Origin: Lachnospiraceae bacterium
GTDB lineage: Bacteria; Bacillota; Clostridia; Lachnospirales; Lachnospiraceae
DNA length: 60,951 nt
Direction of reading: 5' to 3'
NCBI GenBank assembly: GCA_015057025.1
Contig: SVFD01000011.1
Location: 1 to 60,951 of the forward strand
Shown here: positions 17,289-27,465 of the stretch, piece by piece
How the letters are laid out: each line of letters begins with the position of its first letter
Numbering within the stretch: position 1 is the stretch's first letter
Position numbers and translations under genes: made by a program
Notes under the pieces: model-generated
Told to the model about the DNA's origin: nothing
The model's input: the letters and a program-made list of their open reading frames with translations, nothing else
Databases searched by the model: none

Positions 17289-17687
17289 CTACACTCTTCT
17301 ACGCTTAGGCGGACGGCATCCGTTGTGAGGTACAGGAGTAACATCGTTAATACTTGTTACTTCAAGACCACATGCCTGTAACGCACGAATAGCTGCTTCG
17401 CGTCCTGAACCGGGTCCTTTTACCATTACATCTACCGTCTTCAAACCGTGGATAAGTGCTGCCTTTGTAGCGGTTTCAGCAGCCATCTGAGCTGCATACG
17501 GAGTAGATTTCTTTGAACCTCTAAATCCAAGACCACCGGCACTTGCCCAGCTTAAAGCATTACCTTCGCTATCAGTTAATGTAACGATAGTGTTGTTGAA
17601 GGATGACTGAATATGTGCCTGTCCATGTTCAACGTTTTTCTTGACACGCTTTTTAGCGACTTTCTTGTTTGTGTTTGCTTTTGCCAT
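17289..17687 (-). CDS. rpsK: ribosomal protein S11
   Basis: S11 of the 30S platform. [15 protein letters not shown] and the C-terminal CRPPKRRRV are diagnostic. Length 132 is normal. It is placed between rpsM and rpsD. Confidence 0.98.
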   Translation of the reverse strand: MAKANTNKKVAKKRVKKNVEHGQAHIQSSFNNTIVTLTDSEGNALSWASAGGLGFRGSKKSTPYAAQMAAETATKAALIHGLKTVDVMVKGPGSGREAAIRALQACGLEVTSINDVTPVPHNGCRPPKRRRV

Positions 17688-17766
17688 AAAAACTAACCTA
17701 CTTTCTCAAATATAGATACTGACGCTTCATTTAAATAAAAGAAGCGCACAAATGTTACATTGTTAC

Positions 17767-18135
17767 TTATTTCTTCTTTCCAGCAACAGTTCTCTTCGGA
17801 CCCTTACGTGTTCTAGCATTGGTCTTTGTCTTCTGACCACGTACAGGAAGTCCCTTACGATGACGAATACCACGATAGCATCCGATTTCCTGAAGTCTCT
17901 TGATGTTAAGAGCGATTTCTCTCTTAAGATCACCTTCTACGAGGTAACTTTCAGCGATTACTTCGCCAAGTCTCTTTACTTCGTCGTCTGTTAAATCTCT
18001 AACACGTGTGTTAGGGTCAACCTTAGCTTCTGCTAAGATACGATTTGAGCTTACTCTACCGATACCGTAGATATAAGTTAAACCGATTTCGATTCTCTTG
18101 TCTCTGGGTAAGTCAACACCAGCAATACGAGCCAT
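17767..18135 (-). CDS. rpsM: ribosomal protein S13
   Basis: S13 of the 30S head, 122 residues from the ATG at 18135 ([14 protein letters not shown]) with GGAGG eight bases upstream. The open frame continues upstream to 18180 but adds only non-conserved residues. The basic C-terminus [18 protein letters not shown] is typical. A 326-base structured spacer separates it from rpmJ. Confidence 0.97.
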   Translation of the reverse strand: MARIAGVDLPRDKRIEIGLTYIYGIGRVSSNRILAEAKVDPNTRVRDLTDDEVKRLGEVIAESYLVEGDLKREIALNIKRLQEIGCYRGIRHRKGLPVRGQKTKTNARTRKGPKRTVAGKKK

Positions 18136-18461
18136 GTTAAAATTCCTCCATTTCTTGGTGTGGCACTCTTTGGTCCACACAATTTACAGTTACTAATTGA
18201 TTGGGGTTACAAAAATAACCCGACCGGATATAAATCCGATTTTTCCGATACTTAAGAACTAACTTCTCGGTATCAAAAAGTAAATGCCCGGCAAGTCATA
18301 AGACTCCCTCACATTTATCTTTGTTCAGCGTAAATTTTTTGACGGAAAAATCACGCTGCCAGCCGCACTAATTCATAACCGGACAAAACCCAAAGTCCGA
18401 CTACACGGAAATAGCATCCGTTTCGTTACGCATTCGTAACGTACAAACAGACAAGAACGAA
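18136..18461 (-). promoter_or_regulatory. structured spacer between rpmJ and rpsM
   Basis: This 326-base gap is exceptional in the compact cluster. It holds at least four hairpins: GTTACG/CGTAAC (18425-18440), CGGAC/GTCCG (18380-18399), a GATAC-GTATC stem around 18245-18273 and GGGTTA/TAACCC (18204-18221). In the middle an ATG at 18299 with GAGGGAG four bases upstream opens an eight-codon ORF, MTCRAFTF, ending at 18273. The place corresponds to the S4-controlled leader of the E. coli alpha operon, so control of rpsM-rpsK-rpsD-rpoA-rplQ is a fair inference. No published motif was recognised. Confidence 0.5.
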
Positions 18462-18575
18462 TTATCCTTGTCTCTGCTTGTGCTTGGGATTTTCACAGAT
18501 GATCATGATTCTTCCCTTACGCTTAATTACTTTGCATTTTTCGCAAATAGGTTTTACTGATGATCTAACTTTCAC
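18462..18575 (-). CDS. rpmJ: ribosomal protein L36
   Basis: This 37-residue L36 is short and starts with GTG (18575), preceded by AAAGGAGGG. The sequence opens with [21 protein letters not shown]11, C14, C27 and H32 form the zinc site of the C+ type. It lies between infA and rpsM as usual. Confidence 0.97.
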   Translation of the reverse strand: MKVRSSVKPICEKCKVIKRKGRIMIICENPKHKQRQG

Positions 18576-18608
18576 GTTAAACCCTCCTTTCAAAAATGAC
18601 CGTTTAAC

Positions 18609-18637
18609 ATTATAACATTATATTTTCAAGTTAGCAA
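18609..18637 (-). promoter_or_regulatory. internal promoter before rpmJ
   Basis: Minus strand: TTGCTA (18632-18637), 17 bases, TATAAT (18609-18614), start near 18602. It would give the alpha-operon part (rpmJ to rplQ) its own transcription. Confidence 0.7.
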
Positions 18638-18734
18638 GCGTTTTTTAGAACTTTTTAAAATGTACATTTTTCATACATTTTGTTCCTTCCGCGTCACCGT
18701 CCACAGATAGCTGCTATCTCAAAAATGGGTTCCC

Positions 18735-18953
18735 TTATTTATCTCTCCAAATGATACGTCCCTTTGACAAATCATAGGGTGACAATTCCAAAGTAACTTT
18801 GTCACCGGGTAAGATACGAATAAAATTCTGTCTTAACTTACCACTGATATGTGCTAACACTTCATGTCCGTTTTCCAACTGTACCTTAAACATGGTATTA
18901 GGGAGCTTTTCAATTACAGTTCCTTCAATTTCAATTACATCAGCTTTTGACAT
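18735..18953 (-). CDS. infA: translation initiation factor IF-1
   Basis: IF-1 binds the 30S A site during initiation. The 72-residue OB-fold protein shows [21 protein letters not shown] (first strands) and [18 protein letters not shown] at the end. Length and position before rpmJ are standard. Confidence 0.98.
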   Translation of the reverse strand: MSKADVIEIEGTVIEKLPNTMFKVQLENGHEVLAHISGKLRQNFIRILPGDKVTLELSPYDLSKGRIIWRDK

Positions 18954-19033
18954 ACATACTCTCCGTTCATTTGATTTGAATAGTTTATAGTTTCTTTTAT
19001 ATTCAGCTTCTGATTATTCGAAGCATTATTTTC

Positions 19034-19306
19034 TTATTTAAACTTCAGATTATCTTTTATAAAATGATGGATTGCCTGGCGGATTGCTTCGTCGCATCCT
19101 CTTTTTTTCTCTGAAATCATTGTCAGAAGTTCATTCTCATTTTTATGCCCGATTATTGAAACATGCTTTTTATTTTTCTTCTTGGGATTGGCTATCTTTC
19201 TTTCCACCCCGTCTGCAAGCAACAAAATCTCTTTGTCTTTTCCAACAATGACGTATACTTTTCCGGCGTCATGCCCTGCCGTAGAAATTGCAAATCTACC
19301 GTTCAT
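19034..19306 (-). CDS. KOW-domain RNA-binding protein
   Basis: A 90-residue protein of the KOW/L14e-like family commonly found between map and infA in Clostridia. The KOW motif is at the N-terminus (GRFAISTAGHDAGKVYVIVG), followed by a basic NPKKKNKKHV linker and a helical tail. It probably binds rRNA or acts in ribosome assembly; no direct function is known. It begins 28 bases after the map stop. Confidence 0.88.
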   Translation of the reverse strand: MNGRFAISTAGHDAGKVYVIVGKDKEILLLADGVERKIANPKKKNKKHVSIIGHKNENELLTMISEKKRGCDEAIRQAIHHFIKDNLKFK

Positions 19307-19334
19307 TTATGCCTCCGTGCCGCTCATACTCTTC

Positions 19335-20090
19335 TTATTTTAAGAGAGTTAAAATTTCCGGCTCACCCTCTGTAATCAGAATGGTGTTTTCATAATGGGC
19401 AGAAGGAAGTCCGTCCGCCGCAACAACTGTCCAGTCATCATCTAAGAATTCCACGTCAGCTCTTCCCAAATTAATCATAGGCTCTATTGCCAATGTCATG
19501 CCAGGACGAAGTTTGATACCTCTCCGCTCCTGGGCAAAATTAGGAATCTGCGGGTCTTCATGTAACTGTGTACCGATTCCGTGACCTACCAATTCTCTAA
19601 CAATACCGTATCCGAACTGACTTATATATGCATCAATGGCATTGGAAATATCATGAAGATGATTACCCGCTTTTGCCATTTTAATACCTTCATAAAAGCT
19701 ATTCTTTGTTTCATCCATCAGTTTCTGTACTTCCGGCGAAATCTTTCCCACTGCATGAGTTCTTGCTGCATCGGAATGATATCCTTTATAAATCAAGCCG
19801 GCATCCAAGCTTACGATATCGCCTTCTTTTAAAATACGTTTCTTACTGGGGATACCATGTACAACTTCCTCATTTACAGAAACGCAAATAGATGCAGGAT
19901 ATCCGTTATAATGTAAAAAGTTAGGAATACAATCATAGCTGCGAATCAATCGTTCTCCAAGAATATCAATTTCCAAAGTAGACATACCCGGATGAATTGC
20001 TTTGCCCAATTCTTCATGAACCAATGCAAGAATTCTTCCTGCTTCTCTCATTAACTCGATTTCTCTTGCCGACTTAATTGATACAGCCAT
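19335..20090 (-). CDS. map: methionine aminopeptidase, type I
   Basis: Removes the N-terminal methionine of new proteins using two metal ions. The ligands are visible in order: D in SLDAGLIYKGYHSDAARTH (two aspartates), H in ELVGHGIGTQLHE, E in AIEPMINLG and E in HYENTILIT. Length 251 is that of a simple type I enzyme without zinc-finger extension. It lies between adk and the KOW gene. Confidence 0.97.
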   Translation of the reverse strand: MAVSIKSAREIELMREAGRILALVHEELGKAIHPGMSTLEIDILGERLIRSYDCIPNFLHYNGYPASICVSVNEEVVHGIPSKKRILKEGDIVSLDAGLIYKGYHSDAARTHAVGKISPEVQKLMDETKNSFYEGIKMAKAGNHLHDISNAIDAYISQFGYGIVRELVGHGIGTQLHEDPQIPNFAQERRGIKLRPGMTLAIEPMINLGRADVEFLDDDWTVVAADGLPSAHYENTILITEGEPEILTLLK

Positions 20091-20180
20091 TTTAATCCTA
20101 CCTTCCTTTTATATTACATACTGCATTTCATACAAAACCCACCGCAAAGCATCTCACCTTGCGGTGGAAAAAGTATCTTT

Positions 20181-20825
20181 TTATGCCTCAAGACATGCAA
20201 TGATGTTATCGAAAACAACCTGCATATCCTGTGTACCGTCCACATCTTTTAACACACCTTTTGCTGTATAAAAATCAATCAAAGGCTGTGTCTGCTCATG
20301 ATATACGGTAAGACGATTTTTAACTGTTTCTTCCTTATCGTCATCACGAAGAATTAATTCATTACCGCATCTGTCACAAATACCTTCTGTCTTGGGAGGC
20401 ACATGTGCAATGTGATATGTAGCACCGCAATTTAAGCAAGCGCGTCTTCCTGACATACGTCTGATAATATTCTCATCAGGAACATCTACATTGATTGCGA
20501 AATCAATTTTATCATTTAATTCCGTTAACGCCTTATCAAGCACTTCTGCCTGAGGAATAGTACGAGGGAAGCCATCCAAAACATAACCGTTTTTGCAATC
20601 CTCCTGTGCTACTCGGTCTAACAGAATTTTAACTGTCAATTCATCGGGAACCAACATTCCTTGGTCCATATAGCCTTTGGCTTCCATACCAAGAGCTGTA
20701 CCATTTTTAATATTGGCTCTGAAAATATCACCGGTTGAAATATGGGGAATTACATACTTATCAGCAATCATTTTTGCCTGAGTACCTTTTCCTGCACCGG
20801 GAGCACCTAACATAATAATTTTCAT
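20181..20825 (-). CDS. adk: adenylate kinase with zinc lid
   Basis: Converts ATP and AMP to two ADP. The P-loop [13 protein letters not shown] starts at residue 7. The lid has four cysteines (CLNCG and CDRCG), the zinc-binding form usual in Gram-positive bacteria. DGFPRT is present. 214 residues, long-lid type. It follows secY. Confidence 0.97.
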   Translation of the reverse strand: MKIIMLGAPGAGKGTQAKMIADKYVIPHISTGDIFRANIKNGTALGMEAKGYMDQGMLVPDELTVKILLDRVAQEDCKNGYVLDGFPRTIPQAEVLDKALTELNDKIDFAINVDVPDENIIRRMSGRRACLNCGATYHIAHVPPKTEGICDRCGNELILRDDDKEETVKNRLTVYHEQTQPLIDFYTAKGVLKDVDGTQDMQVVFDNIIACLEA

Positions 20826-20943
20826 TATTTGTTCCTTTCTCTGTTTACCAGCGTGCTTAGATTTTCACTGTCTTTTTAAAAATTCATAAATGAACAGGAT
20901 AAGACACGCCGCCAAAAGCGGTGTGCCCTTATCCAAAACTTTA

Positions 20944-22272
20944 TCAGTCGTTCAAAAATCCTTTATAATTACGAACCAGCATCTGTGACTCAATCTGCTT
21001 AACGGTTTCTACAATAACACCAACAACGATGATAATACTTGTTCCACCGAATGAAACACGCGCACCAAACAACCCACTAAAGATATACGGTACGACTGCT
21101 ACAATGATCAAGCCGATTGCTCCGATAAAGATAATATGATTCAATACTTTATTGAGATACTCGCTGGTAGGCTTGCCGGGACGAATACCCGGAATAAAAC
21201 CACCCTGCTTTTTCATATTATTTGCCATCTCAATCGGGTTAAAAGTAATTGATGTATAGAAGTAAGCGAAAAATACTACCAATACAACATAGAGAATTAA
21301 ACCGATTGTATATTTCATCTGGTCAGTATTAAACCAGAATTGCGAGTTCAGATATTTAAGGACTTCTCCCCACCAACCTGTACCGTCATATTTCAACATA
21401 TTGGAAATAATAATCGGGAAGGTCATAATTGATGATGCGAAGATTACGGGAATAACACCTGCAGTATTTACACGTACAGGAATAACAGTGGAATTTCCAC
21501 CCATCATTCTGTTGTGTCCCTGAACTTTCTTAGCATACTGAACGGGAATTTTGCGAGTACCGTTACTCAAATAGATAACCATAACAATCATTGCGATGAC
21601 AACTGCCAGAATAATTACTACTGACAACACTGCCATGGCTACCGAAGAAGCACCTTTAACGAACTTCTCATAAAGAGTCATTACATCCTGTGGGAAGGAC
21701 GAAATAATGTTGATTGTCAAGATGATTGAAATACCGTTTCCGATACCTTTTTCATTAATACGCTCACCAATCCACATCAAGAATGCACTACCTGCTGTCA
21801 TAGCAGCAATTACGGCAATTACATTCAAAACATTATAATTTTCCAACAGACCCTGGCTTCCGAAACCGATTGCCATTGCGCCGGATTCTACAACCGCAAG
21901 ACCAACTGTTACATAACGCGTAATCGTTGCAATTTTCTTACGTCCGTCTTCACCCTCTTTTTGCATTTCCTCTAATTTAGGAATAGCAATTGTCATCAAC
22001 TGCATGATAATGGACGATGTAATGTAAGGTGTAATGTTCAATGCAAAGATTGACATCTGTAAAAGCGAACCACCGGTAAAAGCGTTTACAACACCCATAC
22101 CTTCAGCACCTTCACCAAACAAAGAGCCCCATACAGATTGTACGAACTCCTGGTCTACACCAGGAGCCGATACCTGACATCCCAAACGGATGATTAATAA
22201 CATTAAAAAAGTAAATAACAGTTTGTTTCTGACTTCTTTAATTTTAAACGCATTGATGAATGTTTTAAACAC
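20944..22272 (-). CDS. secY: protein translocase subunit SecY
   Basis: Central channel of the Sec translocon. 442 residues with ten hydrophobic segments. The conserved ITPYITSSIIMQLM is in the second segment and the cytoplasmic loop has IRPGKPTSEYLNKVL. Its ATG overlaps the rplO stop, so the two are coupled. Confidence 0.97.
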   Translation of the reverse strand: MFKTFINAFKIKEVRNKLLFTFLMLLIIRLGCQVSAPGVDQEFVQSVWGSLFGEGAEGMGVVNAFTGGSLLQMSIFALNITPYITSSIIMQLMTIAIPKLEEMQKEGEDGRKKIATITRYVTVGLAVVESGAMAIGFGSQGLLENYNVLNVIAVIAAMTAGSAFLMWIGERINEKGIGNGISIILTINIISSFPQDVMTLYEKFVKGASSVAMAVLSVVIILAVVIAMIVMVIYLSNGTRKIPVQYAKKVQGHNRMMGGNSTVIPVRVNTAGVIPVIFASSIMTFPIIISNMLKYDGTGWWGEVLKYLNSQFWFNTDQMKYTIGLILYVVLVVFFAYFYTSITFNPIEMANNMKKQGGFIPGIRPGKPTSEYLNKVLNHIIFIGAIGLIIVAVVPYIFSGLFGARVSFGGTSIIIVVGVIVETVKQIESQMLVRNYKGFLND

Positions 22273-22712
22273 TAAACCACCTCAACTGTTCCACCTACGG
22301 CTTCAATCTTTTCCTTTGCTTTCTCACTGAACGCATTTACCTGAACAGTAAGCTTCTTGGTAAGTTCGCCGTTTCCTAAAATCTTAACTCCATCTCTGGG
22401 ATTCTTAACAATACCCTTTTCGATGAGAGCATCTACAGTTACAACACTGCCATTATCGAAACTTTCAAGAGCGCAAACATTAATTCCAACGATTTCCTTA
22501 GTGTTTCTGTTAGTGAAACCTCTCTTAGGAATACGTCTGTATAAAGGCATCTGTCCACCTTCGAAACCGGGTCTGGGTGCTCCGGAACGAGCTTTCTGTC
22601 CCTTGTGTCCCTTACCAGCGGTCTTACCGTTTCCTGAACCGTGTCCACGACCTCTTCTAAAATTATCACTATGCTTTGAACCTTCTGCGGGTCTTAAATT
22701 AGATAATTCCAT
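22272..22712 (-). CDS. rplO: ribosomal protein L15
   Basis: L15 of the large subunit, 146 residues, with a glycine- and arginine-rich N-terminal tail ([20 protein letters not shown]) and [18 protein letters not shown]. It overlaps secY by one base. Confidence 0.98.
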   Translation of the reverse strand: MELSNLRPAEGSKHSDNFRRGRGHGSGNGKTAGKGHKGQKARSGAPRPGFEGGQMPLYRRIPKRGFTNRNTKEIVGINVCALESFDNGSVVTVDALIEKGIVKNPRDGVKILGNGELTKKLTVQVNAFSEKAKEKIEAVGGTVEVV

Positions 22713-22735
22713 TGTGACACCTCCTTCTTGTATTC

Positions 22736-22921
22736 TTATGCTTCCTCAACTTTTAACAGGTAACCTACCTGCTGAATCTGTCCCTTTGTTGCTGCATTAT
22801 CAGGTAAAAGAACAGTCTTATTTAACTTTGTCAATCCCATTGCTTCTACAGTTTTCTTGTGCTTGGGAACTGCACCGATTGTAGACTTAACCAATGTGAT
22901 TTTTAACATCTTATCTGCCAT
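22736..22921 (-). CDS. rpmD: ribosomal protein L30
   Basis: 61-residue L30 with the typical [20 protein letters not shown] segment. It sits between rpsE and rplO. Confidence 0.97.
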   Translation of the reverse strand: MADKMLKITLVKSTIGAVPKHKKTVEAMGLTKLNKTVLLPDNAATKGQIQQVGYLLKVEEA

Positions 22922-22953
22922 TTCAGACTCCTTTCTATTCTAAAAGAAATGTC

Positions 22954-23466
22954 TTAAGCCAAGATTTCATCTACTGACTTACCGCGCTTTCTTGCTACAT
23001 CTTCAGGACTCTTTAAGTTACTTAATCCTTCGATGGTTGCAAGAACAACATTCTGCTTATTGTTAGAGCCTAATGATTTGGTACGGATGTTGTTGATACC
23101 TGCAAGTTCACAAACGATACGAGCAGGACCACCAGCGATGATACCGGTACCTTCAGGAGCTCTCTTTAAAAGAACTGAAGCAGAACCGAACTTACCGATG
23201 AAGTCATGTGTGATACTCTTGTTATCATCTAATGCTACGCTTACCATTCTCTTCATAGCATCTTCTTTTCCCTTACGGATTGCTTCGGGAATTTCAGTAG
23301 CTTTACCAAGACCGGCACCTACATGTCCGTTGCCGTCTCCCACTACTACCAAAGCTGTGAAACGGAAGTTACGACCACCTTTAACAACCTTTGTTACACG
23401 CTTAATTGTTACAACTTTTTCTTTTAATTCACCTAACTGTGTAGGATCGATTAATGTGCGTCCCAT
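22954..23466 (-). CDS. rpsE: ribosomal protein S5
   Basis: S5 of the small subunit body, important for decoding fidelity. [21 protein letters not shown] and [22 protein letters not shown] are diagnostic. 170 residues. Confidence 0.98.
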   Translation of the reverse strand: MGRTLIDPTQLGELKEKVVTIKRVTKVVKGGRNFRFTALVVVGDGNGHVGAGLGKATEIPEAIRKGKEDAMKRMVSVALDDNKSITHDFIGKFGSASVLLKRAPEGTGIIAGGPARIVCELAGINNIRTKSLGSNNKQNVVLATIEGLSNLKSPEDVARKRGKSVDEILA

Positions 23467-23486
23467 GTGTTCTTGTCCTCCCTTTC

Positions 23487-23855
23487 CTAGAATTCTAAGC
23501 CAGCTTCTCTGGCTGCATCAGCTAAAGCTGCAATTTTACCCTGGTATATAAAGCCGCCTCTATCAAAGACTACCGTAGTAATGCCCTTATCCAATGCTTT
23601 CTTTGCGATTACTTTTCCTAAGTATGCTGCTGCTTCAACGTTGTTGGTTTTCTCAAGCTCAGCCTTTACATCTTTATCTAATGTAGATGCTGCTACTAAA
23701 GTGTTACCAACTGTATCGTCGATAATTTGAGCATACATATGATTATTACTTCTGAACACAGCCAAACGAGGTCTTTCAGCAGTGCCGCTGAAACGGTTAC
23801 GCATTCTTCTGTGCTTTTTTACACGAACTTCTGATCTTGATTCTTTACTAACCAT
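23487..23855 (-). CDS. rplR: ribosomal protein L18
   Basis: 5S rRNA-binding L18, 122 residues. [19 protein letters not shown] and the C-terminal [11 protein letters not shown] are typical. Confidence 0.98.
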   Translation of the reverse strand: MVSKESRSEVRVKKHRRMRNRFSGTAERPRLAVFRSNNHMYAQIIDDTVGNTLVAASTLDKDVKAELEKTNNVEAAAYLGKVIAKKALDKGITTVVFDRGGFIYQGKIAALADAAREAGLEF

Positions 23856-23872
23856 GTTTACACTCTCCTTAC

Positions 23873-24412
23873 CTATTTCTTACCAGTCTTACCAACTTTA
23901 CGTCTGATAACTTCATCAGCATACTTGATACCTTTACCCTTGTAAGGTTCAGGTCTTCTCTTATCTCTGATTTCAGCTGCGAATTGGCCAACTTTTTCTT
24001 TATCAATACCCTTAACAACGATGATATTGTTATCAACTGTTGTCTCGATACCTTCAGGATCCTCCATTTCAACCGGATGAGAGAATCCCAAGCTTAATGT
24101 AAGCTTCTTTCCGGCCTTAGCTGCCTTGTAACCAACACCGTTTACTTCAAGTTTCTTTTCATAACCTGCAGTAACGCCAACAACCATGTTGTTGATTAAG
24201 GTTCTTGTAAGACCGTGTAAGGATTTCATTTTCTTCAAGTCATTAGGTCTTGAAACAACGATTTCAGCGCCTTCGACCTTGATTTCCATCTCTGCGGGTA
24301 AAACTCTTTCAAGTGTACCCTTAGGACCTTTTACAGTCACTTTATTATTTTCTGCAACTTCTACAGTAACACCTGCAGGAATCGCGATTGGCATTCTTCC
24401 TATACGTGACAT
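23873..24412 (-). CDS. rplF: ribosomal protein L6
   Basis: L6, 179 residues, starting [14 protein letters not shown] and ending with the conserved [20 protein letters not shown]. It is separated from rpsH by an unusual 165-base structured spacer. Confidence 0.98.
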   Translation of the reverse strand: MSRIGRMPIAIPAGVTVEVAENNKVTVKGPKGTLERVLPAEMEIKVEGAEIVVSRPNDLKKMKSLHGLTRTLINNMVVGVTAGYEKKLEVNGVGYKAAKAGKKLTLSLGFSHPVEMEDPEGIETTVDNNIIVVKGIDKEKVGQFAAEIRDKRRPEPYKGKGIKYADEVIRRKVGKTGKK

Positions 24413-24436
24413 GCCCGTACCTCCTTATAATTACTA

Positions 24437-24578
24437 GGTGAATTTATAGTCTCCTGTTCACCATCTCGAAAACCGTCTGCTACGCAACCGTCGTTACTAC
24501 GCCACTTAACGTTTTCTCGATGTTCGGCCATTCAAAATCAAATACTCACTTCGTTCGTGCTTGATTTTGTCTATGGCC
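24437..24578 (-). repeat. REP-like hairpin and repeats in the rpsH-rplF spacer
   Basis: A long imperfect hairpin spans 24526-24578: GGCCAT/ATGGCC outside and CAAAATCAA/TTGATTTTG inside, with an ACGAACGAAGTGAGT loop. The last base overlaps the rpsH stop codon. Next to it, on the minus strand, GACGGTT occurs twice around GCGTAGCA, and an AAAACG/CGTTTT-type pairing spans 24460-24520. No terminator T run follows. It looks like an inserted palindromic element or a processing site inside the operon. Confidence 0.55.
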
Positions 24579-24979
24579 TACCAAACGAAGGCTAAAACTT
24601 CACCACCAACATTTAATTTTCTAGCTTCCTTATCAGTAATTACGCCCTGGTTTGTAGAAATAATTGCTACACCAAGTCCGCCGAGTACCTTAGGTAACTC
24701 GTCTTTGCCAGCGTATACACGAAGACCGGGCTTAGAAATTCTCTTGATACCTGTAATGATCTTATCATTCTTATCTACACCGTACTTTAAGGTGATGCGA
24801 ATTGTCTTAAAATTTCCGTCTTCAATAATATCGTAGGCTTTAATATAACCTTCATCTAAAAGAATCTTTGCGATAGCAAGTTTCATCTTAGAAGAAGACA
24901 CATCTACTGTATCGTGTTTTGCAGCGTTAGCATTACGAATTCTTGTAAGCATATCTGCAATAGGATCGCTCATTGTCAT
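24578..24979 (-). CDS. rpsH: ribosomal protein S8
   Basis: S8, 133 residues, a 16S rRNA binder and in E. coli the spc-operon repressor. It starts [17 protein letters not shown] and has [14 protein letters not shown] near the C-terminus. The usual C-terminus [10 protein letters not shown] is intact. Confidence 0.98.
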   Translation of the reverse strand: MTMSDPIADMLTRIRNANAAKHDTVDVSSSKMKLAIAKILLDEGYIKAYDIIEDGNFKTIRITLKYGVDKNDKIITGIKRISKPGLRVYAGKDELPKVLGGLGVAIISTNQGVITDKEARKLNVGGEVLAFVW

Positions 24980-25013
24980 TGATTTTGCCTCCTTTTAAAT
25001 TTATCTCGTGATC

Positions 25014-25199
25014 TTACCAGCTTGATTTCTTAACTCCGGGAATCTGACCTTTGTATGCCAATTCTCTAAAGCAAATACGACAGATACCGTATTTTCTTAA
25101 ATATGCATGAGGACGACCACAGATTCTGCAACGATTGTATTCTCTTACAGCGAATTTTTTTGTACGCTGCTGCTTAATCTTCATTGCTGTTTTAGCCAT
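25014..25199 (-). CDS. rpsZ: ribosomal protein S14, zinc type
   Basis: 61-residue S14 with four cysteines ([10 protein letters not shown] and [10 protein letters not shown]), the short zinc-binding form typical of Gram-positive bacteria. It lies between rplE and rpsH. Confidence 0.98.
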   Translation of the reverse strand: MAKTAMKIKQQRTKKFAVREYNRCRICGRPHAYLRKYGICRICFRELAYKGQIPGVKKSSW

Positions 25200-25232
25200 G
25201 AATTTATACCTCCTTTAATTTACGACAACTGT

Positions 25233-25772
25233 TTATTTTGCAAACGGCATGTTGAAAAGTCTTAATAACTCGCGAGCTTCTTCGTCAGTCTTAGCTGTTG
25301 TAACGAAGATAACATCCATACCTCTTACTTTATCTACCTTATCATATTCGATTTCGGGGAAGATAAGCTGTTCCTTGATACCAAGTGCATAGTTACCTCT
25401 GCCATCGAATGCGTTAGGATTAACACCTCTAAAGTCACGTACACGAGGTAATGCAAGGTTTACAAGACGATCTAAGAATTCATACATCTTGTCACCACGA
25501 AGTGTTACCTTACAACCAATGTTCATGCCTTCACGGATTTTAAAGTTAGCAACTGAATTTTTAGCCTTTGTAAGAACTGCCTTCTGACCTGAGATAATTT
25601 CCATATCTCTTACAGCAGATTCAAGCGCTTTTGCATTATCTTTTGCTTCGCCAACGCCCATGTTGATAACAATCTTATCAAGCTTGGGAACTTCCATAAC
25701 GTTCTTATAACCAAACTTCTTAGTCATAGCGTCAACGATTTCATTCTTATATAAATCTTTAAGTCTACTCAA
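25233..25772 (-). CDS. rplE: ribosomal protein L5
   Basis: 5S rRNA-binding L5, 179 residues. [20 protein letters not shown] and [20 protein letters not shown] are diagnostic. Confidence 0.98.
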   Translation of the reverse strand: MSRLKDLYKNEIVDAMTKKFGYKNVMEVPKLDKIVINMGVGEAKDNAKALESAVRDMEIISGQKAVLTKAKNSVANFKIREGMNIGCKVTLRGDKMYEFLDRLVNLALPRVRDFRGVNPNAFDGRGNYALGIKEQLIFPEIEYDKVDKVRGMDVIFVTTAKTDEEARELLRLFNMPFAK

Positions 25773-25796
25773 CGTTTTAGACCTCCTTCCTTAGAA

Positions 25797-26108
25797 TTAA
25801 TCAATTACTTCGCCTGTTGCCTTTGCAACACGTACTTTTTTACCGTCCTCAACCTTGAAGCCAACTCTTGTAGCTTTTCCTTTGTGAACAAGCATTACGT
25901 TTGAAATATCAATAGGCGCTTCTTTCTGAATAATTCCACCGTTAGGATTAGCAGCTGAAGGCTTAGAATGTTTGCTAACTACGTTAACGCCTTCAACGAT
26001 TACTTTACCCTTCTTAGGATCAACAGAAATAACTTTTCCTTCTTTACCATTAGAAGCTCCGGCGATTACCTTAACATTATCGCCCTTCTTAATCTTCATC
26101 ATAGACAT
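25797..26108 (-). CDS. rplX: ribosomal protein L24
   Basis: L24, 103 residues, with the N-terminal KOW domain ([20 protein letters not shown]) that starts 50S assembly. The MSMM start has a close ribosome binding site; the second or fourth codon may be the true start. Confidence 0.97.
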   Translation of the reverse strand: MSMMKIKKGDNVKVIAGASNGKEGKVISVDPKKGKVIVEGVNVVSKHSKPSAANPNGGIIQKEAPIDISNVMLVHKGKATRVGFKVEDGKKVRVAKATGEVID

Positions 26109-26122
26109 CTTCAGGCACCTCC

Positions 26123-26491
26123 TTATAATACTTCGGGAGCCAGAGAAACGATCTTCATATACTGTTTCTCACGAAGCTCTCTTGCTACGGGCCCGAAAAT
26201 ACGTGTTCCTCTCGGGGTCTTGTCATCTTTAATGATAACTGCAGCATTTTCATCAAATTTAATGTAAGAACCGTCTTTACGGCGAGCACCCTTAACAGTA
26301 CGTACCACTACGGCCTTTACTACATCGCCTTTTTTGACAACACCGCCGGGTGTTGCATCTTTAACAGAAGCAATGATAACATCACCAATATTTGCATATC
26401 TTCTTGTTGAGCCGCCTACAACACGGATGCAGAGTAATTCCTTTGCACCGGTATTGTCAGCAACTTTCAATCTGCTTTCTTGCTGAACCAT
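26123..26491 (-). CDS. rplN: ribosomal protein L14
   Basis: L14, 122 residues from the ATG at 26491 ([18 protein letters not shown]), which has GGAG upstream. The six extra upstream codons of the open frame overlap that site and are not used. [18 protein letters not shown] is typical. Confidence 0.97.
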   Translation of the reverse strand: MVQQESRLKVADNTGAKELLCIRVVGGSTRRYANIGDVIIASVKDATPGGVVKKGDVVKAVVVRTVKGARRKDGSYIKFDENAAVIIKDDKTPRGTRIFGPVARELREKQYMKIVSLAPEVL

Positions 26492-26534
26492 GCTATTTTC
26501 TCCTTCCAAATTCTTGAAAACAAGTCTAAAAAAC

Positions 26535-26789
26535 TTATTTTACTCTTTCAATAATCTCAACAAGTCTCCATCTCTTATCTTTTGATAAAGGTCTTGTTTC
26601 GACAACTTTTACGGTATCACCGATGTTGCACTCATTCTTTTCGTCATGAGCTTTTAACTTGTAAGTCTTCTTAACGATTTTGCCGTAAAGAGGATGTTTT
26701 ACATGGTTTTCAACTGCAACAACGATTGTTTTATCCATTTTATTGCTGACTACCTTACCGGTACGCACTTTTCTTAAATTTCTTTCCAC
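26535..26789 (-). CDS. rpsQ: ribosomal protein S17
   Basis: S17, 84 residues, OB-fold. [19 protein letters not shown] and the [16 protein letters not shown] end are diagnostic. Confidence 0.98.
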   Translation of the reverse strand: MERNLRKVRTGKVVSNKMDKTIVVAVENHVKHPLYGKIVKKTYKLKAHDEKNECNIGDTVKVVETRPLSKDKRWRLVEIIERVK

Positions 26790-26825
26790 AGCTGTTCTCC
26801 TTTCTCAATTATCACAGCCTAAATC

Positions 26826-27038
26826 TTAGGCTTGCTGTTCCTTAGCTTTTTCAGTTATCACTGTCTGAATTCTAGCAATATTCTTTCTTACTTCTTTAAT
26901 TCTTGAAGTGTTGTCTAACTGATTTGTAGCATTCTGGAATCTCAAATTGAAAAGTTCTTTCTTAGCATCAACTAACGCCTGAGCTAATTCTGCAGGGGAT
27001 TTTGCTTTTAAATCTTCTACATACTTATTAGTTTTCAT
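26826..27038 (-). CDS. rpmC: ribosomal protein L29
   Basis: L29 near the exit tunnel, 70 residues from the ATG at 27038 ([20 protein letters not shown]). The longer frame to 27128 lies inside rplP and is not conserved. The start overlaps the rplP stop by 11 bases, with AAGGCGG ahead of it. Confidence 0.96.
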   Translation of the reverse strand: MKTNKYVEDLKAKSPAELAQALVDAKKELFNLRFQNATNQLDNTSRIKEVRKNIARIQTVITEKAKEQQA

Positions 27039-27465
27039 TTGATACACCGCCTTCCAAGTCTGCTTTAGAAACAATCTTACACTTACAAGGAAGCTTGTGT
27101 GTTGCAAGACGTAAAGCTTCTCTAGCAACTTCTTCGTTTACGCCGGAGATTTCGAACATTACACGACCCGGCTTAACAACTGCTACCCAGTATTCAAGTG
27201 TTCCTTTACCGGAACCCATACGTGTTTCAGCAGGTTTAGTAGTTACAGGTTTGTCGGGGAAAATCTTAATCCAAACTTTACCACCACGCTTGATATGACG
27301 TGTCATAGCAATACGGGCTGCTTCAATCTGGTTAGATCTAATCCAACAGGGTTCCATAGCAACAATACCGAATTCACCGTAAGAGATTGTATTACCTCTT
27401 AAAGCCTTACCTCTCATACTGCCGCGGAACTGTTTACGACGTTTTACTCTTTTAGGCATTAACAT
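27028..27465 (-). CDS. rplP: ribosomal protein L16
   Basis: L16, 145 residues, beginning [22 protein letters not shown] seven bases upstream favours the first ATG. The start overlaps the rpsC stop (TAATG). [13 protein letters not shown] and [16 protein letters not shown] are diagnostic. Confidence 0.98.
   Translation of the reverse strand: MLMPKRVKRRKQFRGSMRGKALRGNTISYGEFGIVAMEPCWIRSNQIEAARIAMTRHIKRGGKVWIKIFPDKPVTTKPAETRMGSGKGTLEYWVAVVKPGRVMFEISGVNEEVAREALRLATHKLPCKCKIVSKADLEGGVSNEN

Noticed and set aside
22357-22884. Long plus-strand ORFs opposite the ribosomal genes (also 23033-23551 and others)
   Set aside because: Their opposite strand holds complete, highly conserved ribosomal genes; no ribosome binding sites.
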